Source: Erpobdella octoculata (taxonomy: Eukaryota; Annelida; Clitellata; Hirudinida; Erpobdellidae). Taken from it: 64,000 bases of DNA. Under the pieces are notes generated by a model. That model was not told where the DNA came from. It ran no database searches and saw only the letters and a list, made by a program, of their open reading frames with translations. Each line of letters starts with the position of its first letter. Within the stretch, counting starts at the first letter, position 1. Shown piece after piece: positions 22,726 through 34,023 of the stretch. Location: assembly GCA_963978895.1 (NCBI GenBank), contig OZ022245.1:27973620-28037619 (forward strand), written 5' to 3'. Made by a program: the position numbers and the translations under genes.

Positions 22726-25272
22726 TTAATCTACATCATCAACGTCAATCTTAATCTCGATGTCTTCATTATCTACTTTCTGGTTATTCCGGTTGATCTT
22801 CCGCCGGATTCGACCGATCTGCCTCGTGATGCGGTGCTCATCCCCGAGGAGTTTGGTTTTCTCTTCCAGAGGATCGATTCGATACAGGTAGACGAACGGG
22901 TTGTTGAGGTTTTGAAAGTTTTCGCAAATCTCAGAAATGTCCATCTTTCTTTCATGTTCCGGTGTTAAAACACTGGCCGTTTTCTTAGACTGACAGCCAA
23001 AAATTAATTCAATATAATAAAAAAGCAATAAATATAATTATTTACTCATAACTGATTCATAAAAACGGTTGAAAGATATGTAACCTTAGATCGTGGATTG
23101 TTTTTCAATTCCTGGTGAATTTGAAGCTTTTGCTAAAAATACCAACCAGACAAATGTATATATGTAATAAAAACATAAAATTAATAAAAAAAAGTCATAA
23201 ACAACCATGAATATAACTCGTATCAATTTAAAAAAAACAAAGGTAAGTAAGCTCACCTTAGTCGCAAAGTCTTTACAGCAACCTGGTTGGTCGCACTCAA
23301 AGTATATCTTATCGTGAGCGACTTTCACATGGTTTCTCAGATTGAACCGAGTCGAATATGTCCTGTCGCATCCCTTGTGCTGGCACTTGAATCTTTTCAC
23401 CCCAACGGGGTCAGAGTTACGACCTGTGGCAGTTTCAACTGTAATTGAGCCAAAGTTTACTTATGCAGATAGTTTTAGATAACACTCTGCGATATCAGTA
23501 CAATCAACACACCTGTATCGTTCAGTGACGTTTCCAAGGAATCCACATCGTAAGTTTCGGTTTCACTTCCAGAATGGGTTTTCCTCAGTGACTCTGATAT
23601 GGAACGAGCAATTAAATAGACAAAGCACAGGTAAACAAAGACGTACAAATTATATCATTAAATTAACTCCCAGCACAAAGCATATTTAATAGGCTTGATA
23701 TAAAAACAGATAACAGATAATGATAAGTCATTTAGATTACGCGAGGTTATGAAACCTACTTTTGTGTTTGAGAGATTTATGTTTTCTCAGCTGGGACCAC
23801 GTATCGAATACCTCACTGCAGCCATCCGTGTCACACTTGTAACCTGCAAGTGTATAAAAAAACAAGTAAACAACAGCATATAACAAATGATTTGCTTAAT
23901 CGGATTTCTCCACACTAAAAAAACAATAGCTAACATCAACATTTTACTGATTTTTCAGTTTTAATAAAAGAAAAAAAATGAAACAGCTCACCTTCATGAG
24001 TTTTCAGGTGTCTTTGCAGGTGACTTTTCTGACTGAACTTTTTTTTACAATCCTTTATGAAACACCTGTCGAGAATGAATAAATAATTTATAAATTGTAT
24101 TAATATGCGATTGCCTTCAACCGACGATTTAAAATATCTAGAAAAGAAATGCAATAAAAACAGTTGTCTGTCAACTAACTGGAAAGGTTCGACGCCTTTG
24201 TGTTCGTACTCGTGGTGTCGTAATTGGAACCTTTTCGAGAAAACCTTGCCGCAACCCTCAACTTTGCACTAAACATCAAATAATAACAATCGTCAGTAAA
24301 AGTTTTATTGTTTTTAAATGGTAAAAGAAACGTTGAATCGATAAATCACCGAATATTTTTTAATCGTTTGGCTGTGAACATCAGCTGTGTGCCTTTTCAA
24401 GTTGTCTTTAGAAACGAACGTTTTGAAACATCCTTCTACATTGCAGCTGAAAAATTTATATTTGAGATGAAAACAATTTTATACTTCAATCAAGCTGAAA
24501 AATTGTACCGTAAATAATAAATAAAAATCTCGTTAATTGATTAATTATTGAAAATATAATATTCAAAGGAAGTGAAGAAAAAACAGAAATTTGAAAAAGG
24601 GTTTGATTTATCCGTTTTTTAGACCATATTAAGTAGTACAGACATTAAAAACATAAATAAACAAAGAATGGTTACATAACGACATCAGCAGGTGTTCTGA
24701 TATATTTATGAGCTTGTTGAACGTGACGTTTCAAATGACTCGAACGTGCGTACGAACGAGTGCAGCCTTCCGCCTTGCACTTGAATGGTTTCTGTAAAAT
24801 AAAAACACAAATGAACAAGGACGGAACGGGATGGAAAAGAGAAACCGATTTAAAATTAAATTGTATTACAGGCTTCAGAAAATTACATAACTACCCCGGT
24901 CGTGCCTAGTACACTCCCACATTCTACAATCACAGACACAAACCTAAAACAGCCAAACAGTAACACCATTGTTTTAAATATTTATAATCTTATCAACTAC
25001 AAAATACAAATTGTTTGACATGACATTTATGTCTATGAATAATAAAACAACTAATAAGAATGTCTCACTTCGCCAGTGTGGACTCTTTCGTGCTGAAGCA
25101 AGCGATCAAGGCGGCTGAAACTTTTCGCGCAGTCATCAAACGCGCAGACGTACTTCTTCTCATCATTACGCGAGGCTTCAACATCCGTAGTAGAAGACTC
25201 ATCATCATCGACATCATCGCAAGATGCCGGGTTAGTAATGGCAAAATCCTCTTCGGCACGTGAATCGCACAT
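22726..25272 (-). CDS. GTF3A: Transcription factor IIIA-like zinc-finger protein
   Basis: Exons in coding order: 25069-25272, 24676-24791, 24350-24446, 24180-24268, 23992-24065, 23760-23843, 23513-23593, 23257-23438, 23085-23132 and 22726-22989. All phases join, giving 412 residues. Fingers in order: YVCAFDDCAKSF, FKCKAEGCTRSY, CNVEGCFKTF, CKVEGCGKVF, CFIKDCKKKF, YKCDTDGCSEVF, then after a linker FKCQHKGCDRTYSTRFNLRN and FECDQPGCCKDF. The last two closely follow TFIIIA fingers 8 and 9 (CDRSYTTAFNLRSH in vertebrates), which anchors the assignment. TFIIIA binds the internal control region of 5S rRNA genes to recruit TFIIIC/TFIIIB, and also binds 5S RNA. Finger 7 is missing and the last finger lacks its second His. 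The C-terminal 88 residues are acidic/basic and not recognised. The acidic N-terminal extension before finger 1 is unusual. Confidence 0.85.
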
Positions 25273-25689
25273 GTTTATTCAAAAGCTTTTAATGTCCGAA
25301 AAAACCACTCGAGTACCTAGATCACTCATATACATACTTTATTTTGAATTGTAAAACGATCGCACGCTGCCAAACACCAAAACAACAATAACAACAACAA
25401 AACTTATAGTAAACAAAGATAAATATACATTATTATTTTCTTATTTTATTTTATACTAGCAGTGCCCGTAGCGGCTTCGCTCGCATGAAATTAGAGAATT
25501 TGAACCGTGCATAGATAGTAGAGTACTGCACGAATAAATTTTTTAGGTCTCGGCTCGGCCCATCGACAACTTGGCTCAGCCCGTTTCAAAAACCGAAATT
25601 CCTGGCCCGGCCCGTTTTTACAGGCCTAGAAGTACCATATACTTGATGAAAAACTTCGGCCCGTCCCACCTTGACTTCAGGTTTAGCCC

Positions 25690-26070
25690 GGCTTTTTGTG
25701 ATTATCACACTTTTTGTGATTATCACACTTTTTGTGATTATCACACTTTTTGTGCTTATCACACTTTTTGTGATTATCACACTTTTTGTGATTATCACAC
25801 TTTTGTGATTATCACACTTTTGTGATTATCACACTTTTTGTGATTATCACACTTTTTGTGATTATCACACTTTTTGTGATTATCACACTTTTTGTGATTA
25901 TCACACTTTATGTGATTATCACACTTTTGTGATTATCACACTTTTGTGATTATCACACTTTTGTGATTATCCCATTTTTGGGATTATCACACATTTTGTG
26001 ATTATCACAATTTATGATTATCACAGAATTTGCGAGTATCACACGTTTTGTGATAATCACACATTTTATT
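25690..26070. repeat. Minisatellite of TGTGATTATCACACTTTT
   Basis: About 20 tandem units of 17-19 bases. Each unit holds the small inverted repeat TGTGATTATCACA, so the array is a string of potential short hairpins or dyad sites. Units at the right end are degenerate (for example GGGATTATC, TTATGATTATC). Confidence 0.95.
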
Positions 26071-26189
26071 ATTTTTTCATTTTCCTGGAAACCAAATTGT
26101 CAAAAAATGCTAAAACACGTATTTCATTATTTTTGGAGTAGAAACTAAATACTAATTTTTACTCCTGTAGCATTCACAGTTTTTAGAGG

Positions 26190-26500
26190 TTTTTCTATCG
26201 TTTTTCTCGCTCCCGTTTCTTTCCCCGCTTGCTCTCCTGATCCAGGTCGTTTTTCCGCTCCCGGTCGCTTTTTCGTTCCCGGTCCCTTTTCCGCTCTCGG
26301 TCGCTTTCTCGCTCCGTGTCGCTTTCCCGCTCCCTGACGATTTCCCGCTCCCGGTCGCTTTCCTGCTCCCGGTCACTTTCCCACTCCCGCTTGCTCCCCG
26401 TTCCCGGTCGCTTTCCCTTTCCCGATCGTTCTTTCGCTCATCGTTTGCATTCCCGTTTTCGCTCATTCTCTAGTTCATGTTTCCGCTCGCCCTCCCGCTC
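26190..26500. repeat. Minisatellite of CGGTCGCTTTCCCGCTCC
   Basis: About 16 imperfect units of about 18 bases. The minus strand gives a Gly/Ser/Lys/Thr-rich frame (26152-26466) that I treat as an artefact of the repeat. A short piece of the same repeat occurs in the element at 51208-51525. Confidence 0.85.
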
Positions 26501-27317
26501 CGCTCCTTTTTTGACCGATTACATTTTTTACACCACTTTCGCGGGTTGAAAATAAAAACTCTTTTTTTAATTACAAAATAAGCAGTTTTATTTTACAGTG
26601 ACACTCACATGAATATGTTTAATGACGAATCGTGTTAAAAATCACCAATCACACTCGTGTCGGCATCATCAGCTGACAAATCAATGACGAATAGAAAAAA
26701 GGGCTGTAAAATGACATTATGTGACACATTAAAAAAGTTAAAAATAATTTGATTTATAGCAAACCAAACAAGAATGCTTTCCAGAGTATACATATTTATT
26801 CTATAGTATATATACACTATCGTAAAAACAACTATAAAGCCGCTTTTAAATAATTTTCGAAAATATAAAATTGTGTTCAACAAAAACGATCAAATGTAGA
26901 TGTAGAAACATTAAACATGGTGAAAATGTGCAAACCCTACTGCGGCTACAAAATAAACATTGAACATTTGAAGCTATAAATATATTATATCTGAAAGTAG
27001 ATCAAGCTAGGAAAAAATTAACAATTAACAAAAATATAAAAGCAACAACGATCTTAAGCCTATCTTAACACAAAAAACGAAGTTCTGTTGAAGTTGGACA
27101 CATACCAGCTCAACACTTTTTTTAGACGCGAAGCTGACAACGGGAAGTTAAATTTTCGTAAAATCGCTTGAGCCTATTATTAATTTGTCGGTTTTAAATG
27201 TTGTATTGGATATTATTATTACTTTCAATTTTTGAAGCATAACCATCTAATAAATTATAGCTATCCGGATACTTTTCGCATGGTTATACACCACCTCCGA
27301 GTTCGTTTCGTCTGTAA

Positions 27318-30300
27318 TCAAGCGTCCGAAACGTTATAGTTTTTCCCGCCTCTACCCTTACTGCCGGAATTGTTATAGGGGCTTTTAGCTTTTTCAGTGG
27401 GATTCTGATTCTCCGACTTTGAAACCTCGTTACGCTGCTCCTCCTTATCTTTGCCTACTCCTGTTAGCGACGAGGTTGATCCTGAAACATTTAAAATAAA
27501 TGAGGTAATTAAAATATCACATGCAACTAGACTAGAGGAGCGTGCTATCAAACAACTAAAGATATTTCAGACTTCTGTCATATATAATTACCTTGGCATC
27601 AGAACGCACTAATGTCGGAGCTGAAATTTTCTGAAAACATTTTATTATATTATTAGTGCAATAAAATACGGTGTTTAAAAGTATTAATGTTAGTTTATTA
27701 TAATGTTGTTTTATCATGTTATCTCATGTTATCTCATTACATTGAAACTCAGGAAATCGTTAAATATTACTTGGTTCTATCAAATTATAAGCACATTCTC
27801 TTTCAGTTATTATACCCCCTTCATTAGTTTTACCAAAGTACAAAAAATAAAGATACCGAAAAGTGCATTTATAAAAGCACGAAGCCAACTTTTCTGTTTA
27901 GTATTCTCATCTACAACAAGAGCTGACAGGGGGTAATAATCAGATCCAGGACTGATCTCCAGGTCAAGTTCTGCCTCATCCCAACGGTCCTTGATTAAGG
28001 AGCCCCTCTTTTCCGTAGGGTCTGTGGTGTACTTATTACCCTCGATATGGACCACTGTTGTCTGATCTTTGCCATTTGATGCTGGCTCCAGGTAGTAATC
28101 ATCGCTTGCTTGCTTTTTCTCGTCTTCTTCATCATCATCAAAAATTAGTTTGAGAATTTAGATTATCCCATAATTTAAGAATTTATAGCTAAAGACCTGC
28201 CTTCAGAATAATAATATATAAAACCACACAAAATCTAAACTAAAGTGGGACAAAAACATCACTGACCTGATTCAACAAGTTGCAGGTAGTAATCATCAGC
28301 CAGCATGATAAGCTCAGGCCCGTCGTCTGAAACGAGGTCTTTGGTGTCGGGTGTAAATGCCGGCAGTTTCATTAGTTCGTCTCCCTGAGGTGTCAAAAGT
28401 GTTTGTTTGGTTGATTAAAGTAAAAAACTGTTATTTAATTAATTTATCGATAAAATGTCTCTCTGTAAAATTAATAACAACCTAACAAGGTTGGACATTA
28501 AAAAATTCTACCTTGATGACCAGGTATCGGCCTGGATCTCTGCACATTTTTGAGAATTCTGTAACCAGTTCCTCAAAACTGGGCCTGCTTCCAGCATCAA
28601 CCATCCAGCCTGTCACAAAATTTTTTTTTTTTTTTATAATTGAGTTGTGCTTATAAGTTTGAGAACAAGCCATTCCCAAAATTTGGCTTGCAGTGAGCTC
28701 GATAGAATTTGTGATGTATTTTTAGGATCTAAATAATTTTAAACATCGATTAAATTAATTAGATATTAAATGAAACTACATTTGATCATAATCATGTAGA
28801 TGTCAATTGTGCAGATTTCAGGTTGAGAAAGTCTTTCTCCTTTTTCCAACGTTTCCAGAACGTCGATGGCCGATAAAAATTCGTAAGGTCTCTGGCCGTA
28901 CGTGAACAGCTCCCAGATTGTGACGCCTGTAATAAAAATTTGAGAAAGTTGAAGAAATAAGTTATCTATGCGGGGTTTATTTTTACTATCTTTAGCCTAT
29001 CAGAGTAAAATGTTGTATTCTCTTGATATTCTAAATTTCTGCTCTCTTTCTCTCTGTCTCTCTCTCTCTCTTTTTTCTCTCTCAATAAAGCAATAAAAAT
29101 AACTAATAACATGACATGAATATATTAATCAGTAATATTCTTGCTAATACATATGCTTATGTAAGTCCATCCTGATATAATAAGCGATCAAGTATCGTTC
29201 AATTAATTGATATCAGTGATGGGTTTGATCAATTATATCAGTCTTTGCCTGTTCACTGGTCTGCAAGTTTTTAGGAATTTATTGTTGCAGACAAACATGA
29301 GTAGACTGCAAGCTTAGAATATGTACAACTTCAGTTGTCTTCAGTCCATCGGCTAAATTTGATTTTTTTAAATCTTACATTTAAGGAATATGTGAAAAAC
29401 GGAGTGACAAGCAAAGTGACATACAGGGACGTAAATTGGGGGGGGGGGGCAGGGGGGGGGGGCATTTGCCCCCCCTGATTTTCAAAATTTGAATTTTTTT
29501 TACTTAGAGTTTACTATATATTTATTTAATTTTGACTTTACTTAACCTAGTGATGATGCAATGCGTATTGGAATCCTTCTGGCGTGTATAGAAAATTTTA
29601 TAGTATAGTATTTTGACTAGCTAGGAAGTTGAAACTTTCAGCATAGCTTTATATTTGATGAAAATACATGATTCAATTTAAAAAAAAACTTTGAACATCT
29701 TTTGCATTTCTAAATTGAATGTATTTGAAATCAAAGTTTGTGTTGAAAAACTCGTTTTTCCTTTACTTGTTTTACTGCAATATGATTAAATCATTCATCC
29801 CCCTTATACCAAGTGGCGCGTGGCGAATCCAGAATTTTCTGGTGGGGGATTCACTTCAGATATTTTTTATATTCTCTTCTAAAAACCTGATAACCGGTAA
29901 GGGGTAGTCGTCAGTCTTTTTCAAAAAAATTTTCAAGGACTTCCAATTTCTCCTCCCAAAACAGCTGCGGTCGTTTTCCAAAAACAAGGTATTATAACCA
30001 AAAAATTTCAATTGATACTCTGATGGGGGATGCATTTCCCCATCCCTCTCTGCTTGTACCTACGTATTTATATAAATGTAAAAGGTAATGTGTGTCTGAG
30101 AGCATTCGTTTATCACATCCAAGCCTCAGGAGCAATTTTAACAACATTTGGCATGCAGGTAACTTCATTTATGAGAAAATTTTGAAAAATTACAAAAAAA
30201 TCTGTTATTTCTTTGACGTTTCATTGGCAAAACGAGACAAAACTAAGCACAAAAAACCCGGATAACACCGGGTAACCTTGTCAGTAAGCTATATAATGGC

Positions 30301-33300
30301 GGGAAAATTTTGCCCCCCCCCCTGGAAAATGCTGAATTTACGTCCCTGGTGACATACCGTAACTCCAGACATCGCTTTTGTGTGTGAAGATCCTGTGTCG
30401 TATGGATTCCATGGCCATCCACTTGATAGGCAACTGAGTAGAAATAAATGATCCAAATAAAAAACATGTAGATAAAAATATAAAAATGTAAACTCCAGAG
30501 CAATTAATCAATTACTATTCTATCCTACTAAATTGACAATCATTATCACAACTTACTTTTCCATCTATCGTTTCCACGTGCTTCTGGTCAACATCAAGCA
30601 GCTTGGAAAGTCCGAAATCCGTTATCTTCACCATGTTGGCGTTTTTCACTAATGAGGCGGTAAAATATGAGTCACATGAATTCAGCATTACTGCACTTAT
30701 AGAATATTACATGTAGTCACTACCTAGGACATTTCTTGCAGCCAGATCTCGATGGACAATGCCCCTTTCTTCTAAGTACTTCATACCCTAAAAAAGAAAA
30801 ACAAAAATTTTTTTTTTTAATATTTATTTTATTTTACCTGCCTGATTTTATCGCAACCCGTAAAAGAAAAAGACACATTGCAAACTACACGAATCTGTTC
30901 AGAATGAAAATTGGCTTTTATTACTGCTGCTTACCTTGGCAATTTGAGTGGCCCAATTGAGCAGCACCTTGGAGCCGATATTGCTCTTTTGCTTGCGTAT
31001 GTAGTCGATAAGAGATCCAAAAGGCATAAGGGGGGTAACAAGTTGGATTGGATTGGCCATGCAGATGGCTGCCAGCCTGACGCAGTTCGGATGGTCCACT
31101 GAAGCCATGATCCTCGCCTGTGCAAGGTTTGAAATTGAATTGGAGGTTTTTTAGCAATCATTTCAGGAGTGTTTTGTTTATTTGTTAACAATCTTGATCA
31201 ATAGTACTTAAATTTAAACATGGCTCCTAGTTGCCACAAAACAACAACAATGAGATTGAAAACAAACCTCGTCAAGTAGCTCTTTGTTCTGTGCTGCCGA
31301 TGTTCCTTCAGTCAAGACCTTTACGGCTATTGGTATGCGAACGTTCTCACCACTGGGTACCCAAACTCCCTATGCAGAGATAATCAGTGTTAAAATGAGT
31401 TGAGTAAGTGGTATTGTATAACACCCTCAAGTAGTGAGCATGCTTAGAAACAACTAACTTTATAGACGGTTCCAAAAGCCCCAGATCCGACAACCTCTTC
31501 TTTTCTCAGCTCAGATTCCTTGATGATACGCAGCTGTGATTTGTCCGGTGCTGCCATGGTAATGTCTAATGGCTGTGAAAATGACTAAGTTTTGTACTGC
31601 AATCAATGATAAACTAAGAATACAAATAATGTAAACTGGAAAAAAGCTAAAGAATCTCAAGAGTTAGTGCTAATTACATGACAGCATAGACAGGAACAAA
31701 CCTCCGAATCATCAAAGCCTTCCATTTTGGCCTTTATAATGGTTTTTTCAAGATCCCACTTGGTTCTCTGTCTTTTCAGGAAGAAGATGATAACCACTAC
31801 TATGCTCAACAAGAGCAATGCAGCGACAATCAAACCAGCCACAAGCTTTGCTTTGTTGTCACTTTGAAAGACAAAAATTGGTAATTTTAGATTAATACAT
31901 GTTTGCTGTACTCATAGATCGATTGAGTAAATATTACTTTTATCCAATCATTTGCATTACTGTCATTTATCAGTACTAAAGTCACCTTCGTTCATCGGAA
32001 CAACCAGATGCCCCTGGCCCAAAGCACCTCGTGCACTCTGAATGGCACCTGTGGCATTCCTATCGGAAAATTGAATATGTTAAGAAAAGCTATAATCTTA
32101 TTGAAACAATAACATTATCTGCAAACCTTGCTCTTGAAGTTGTAGTACCCTGATGGACATGACGAGTCTGTAGCGATGCACTTTTCTTTTTTGGTACCTG
32201 ATTCGTCCATTAGCACCTTGCTGCAGTTCTTGCAACCATCGGGTTGGCCGAAAGTGTCACTGGGTCCGTAGCAGCCCCCGTCGCAAGAGGAGCTGCAATT
32301 CTCGCATTGGTTGTCTTTGTCGGGAAACTTACTGTAGATCGAAATATAGGAGTATAATTGAATGTTAACCAAAATTCATCTTACAGGTACTGATAATTGA
32401 AAATGGCTAAAAACCTCTAACACAAATTTTTAGACATTCTTGAACCATACAATATAGTAAACACACACACAAACACTTACGAGCTGGGACATTCTTCAAC
32501 GCAGTACGGACCATCCTGGAAACGAAGGCACTCATCGCACTCGTTTGCTTCCTGGTCCATCAGAAAATTAAAATAATGCAATATTCAGTAGTCATCACTA
32601 ACGGACAGGAAAAAATAAAACATATATAATAATAACGCTCTCAAATCAATAATAGACAGTTTGTTAACTTATGATACTACATCTTTGAATACTGAAATAG
32701 AAGATTTTGCAGCACCTATATCACGTGAATAATAACTCTTACTGGTGACACAACATGTGCCTGTTAGCTGCTTAAGGTCCACTCTTGAAAAGGTTTTATT
32801 GTTAACTCAGAAAGAAATGTTCAATATGTATTTTCAAATTTGTATTTTTGTTTCCTAGTTATTGGAATATTTCCATAATTTTTTAAAACCAAAGAGTGGA
32901 AATTAATTCCTGTATAAACACAATTTTTATTTTAGAACAATTAGCATAAATTACAGCTATTGAAATGCACATAAACAACAGCCACTAATATTTTATTCTT
33001 TAAATCAGATCCAATCCTGTCAGGTACGTACCGTTCCGTTGCAAGATCCCCTGCACTGCTCATGACATTTCATGCAAACCATTGGCCTTCCCGATTCAGA
33101 GGTAGAACTACTGGGTAGATACCAGCCACTTGAGCAGGAGGAAGTACACTTCTTGCCTTCTCTGAGCGACATGCAGCTGATGCACTGAGTGTTCAGTGGT
33201 CCAAAGCACCCTTGGTTGCTGCATTCTGAAGAGCATATGTGACCTTTTTGTTCTGATAAAAAGTTGATATCAGGAATAGAGAGATAATATAATCTAAATA

Positions 33301-33951
33301 TATGTTCTATAAATATATAGGTATCTAAGATATATATGATATAAACATAGAGAAAAATAGCATAGAACGAACCACACTCAGTTTGGTTTCTATTATTGCC
33401 TACAAAAACTCGTTGGTTAACAGGATCTTTCAACAAAGATGTCCAGTTCAGTTTAGACAGCTCACTGCCAAAACAAAGCCTGGGATTGTTTTGAACAAAC
33501 ACATTTCCATTGGCAATTGTTTTCAGAGAATCCAAGTCAAGACTTTCCAGAGAGGTTTGATGTATGGCAAGAGAATAGCCTCGACTAAGATATCAATATA
33601 TTATTATTAGGTGGTTACTAAAACTGTTACACTGCAAAAATGTTTTTTCTCAAATCTCTCATCAACTTACTAGAGTTTTTTCCCATTGATGATTCCCAAG
33701 TTGCGAAGGAAGGAGAGATCAGTGAGAATAGGAGAATCGGCATCAACAAGCAGGAAGCCTTCAATTATATTTACATTTTCCAAGATTCTAAGTGTTGACA
33801 TGTTGAGAGGTTTGTATTCATATTCCCTGTATAAAAAACCAAGGCAATGGTGTATGAACAGTGAACCAAGTACATAATGTCATTTTATCAATCTATATAT
33901 ATAAGAATCCAAACTCTCTGTATACAAAAAACACAAGGTAATGGTAGGTGA

Positions 33952-34023
<72 letters not shown>

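Larger units (their letters stand above)
25456..26550 (-). mobile_element. Mosaic Helitron-like element (3' end at 25456)
   Basis: Read on the minus strand it ends GCCGCTACGGGCACTGCTAG followed by T, the same 3' end as the element at 37204-38856. It shares with it the GGCCGGGCC-rich stretch (25550-25700) and a module ending in AGTATTTAGTTTCTACTCC (26100-26165). The part beyond 26166 instead matches the 51208-51525 element. The 5' TC end is not found, so the upper boundary is approximate. Confidence 0.6.
25273..27317. other. Intergenic region between TFIIIA and EGFR-A
   Basis: Contains the TFIIIA 5' flank, a mosaic Helitron-like element (25456-26550) with two minisatellites, and the EGFR-A 3' UTR. 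The EGFR duplication unit begins at about 26549. A minus-strand poly(A) signal (TTTATT on the plus strand, 26587-26592) implies an EGFR-A 3' UTR of about 730 bases. Confidence 0.7.

Noticed and set aside
25690..26070. Regular repeats resembling a CRISPR array or bacterial operator array
   Set aside because: The units are contiguous with no unique spacers and lie in an animal genome next to TFIIIA; this is a minisatellite.
26152..26466. Gly/Ser/Lys/Thr-repeat protein on the minus strand
   Set aside because: It coincides with an 18-bp minisatellite inside a mobile element; the length is a multiple of 3, which keeps the frame open by chance.
28482..28679. Independent small gene starting at 28679
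   Set aside because: It is EGFR-A kinase exon 28512-28609 read through its flanking introns.
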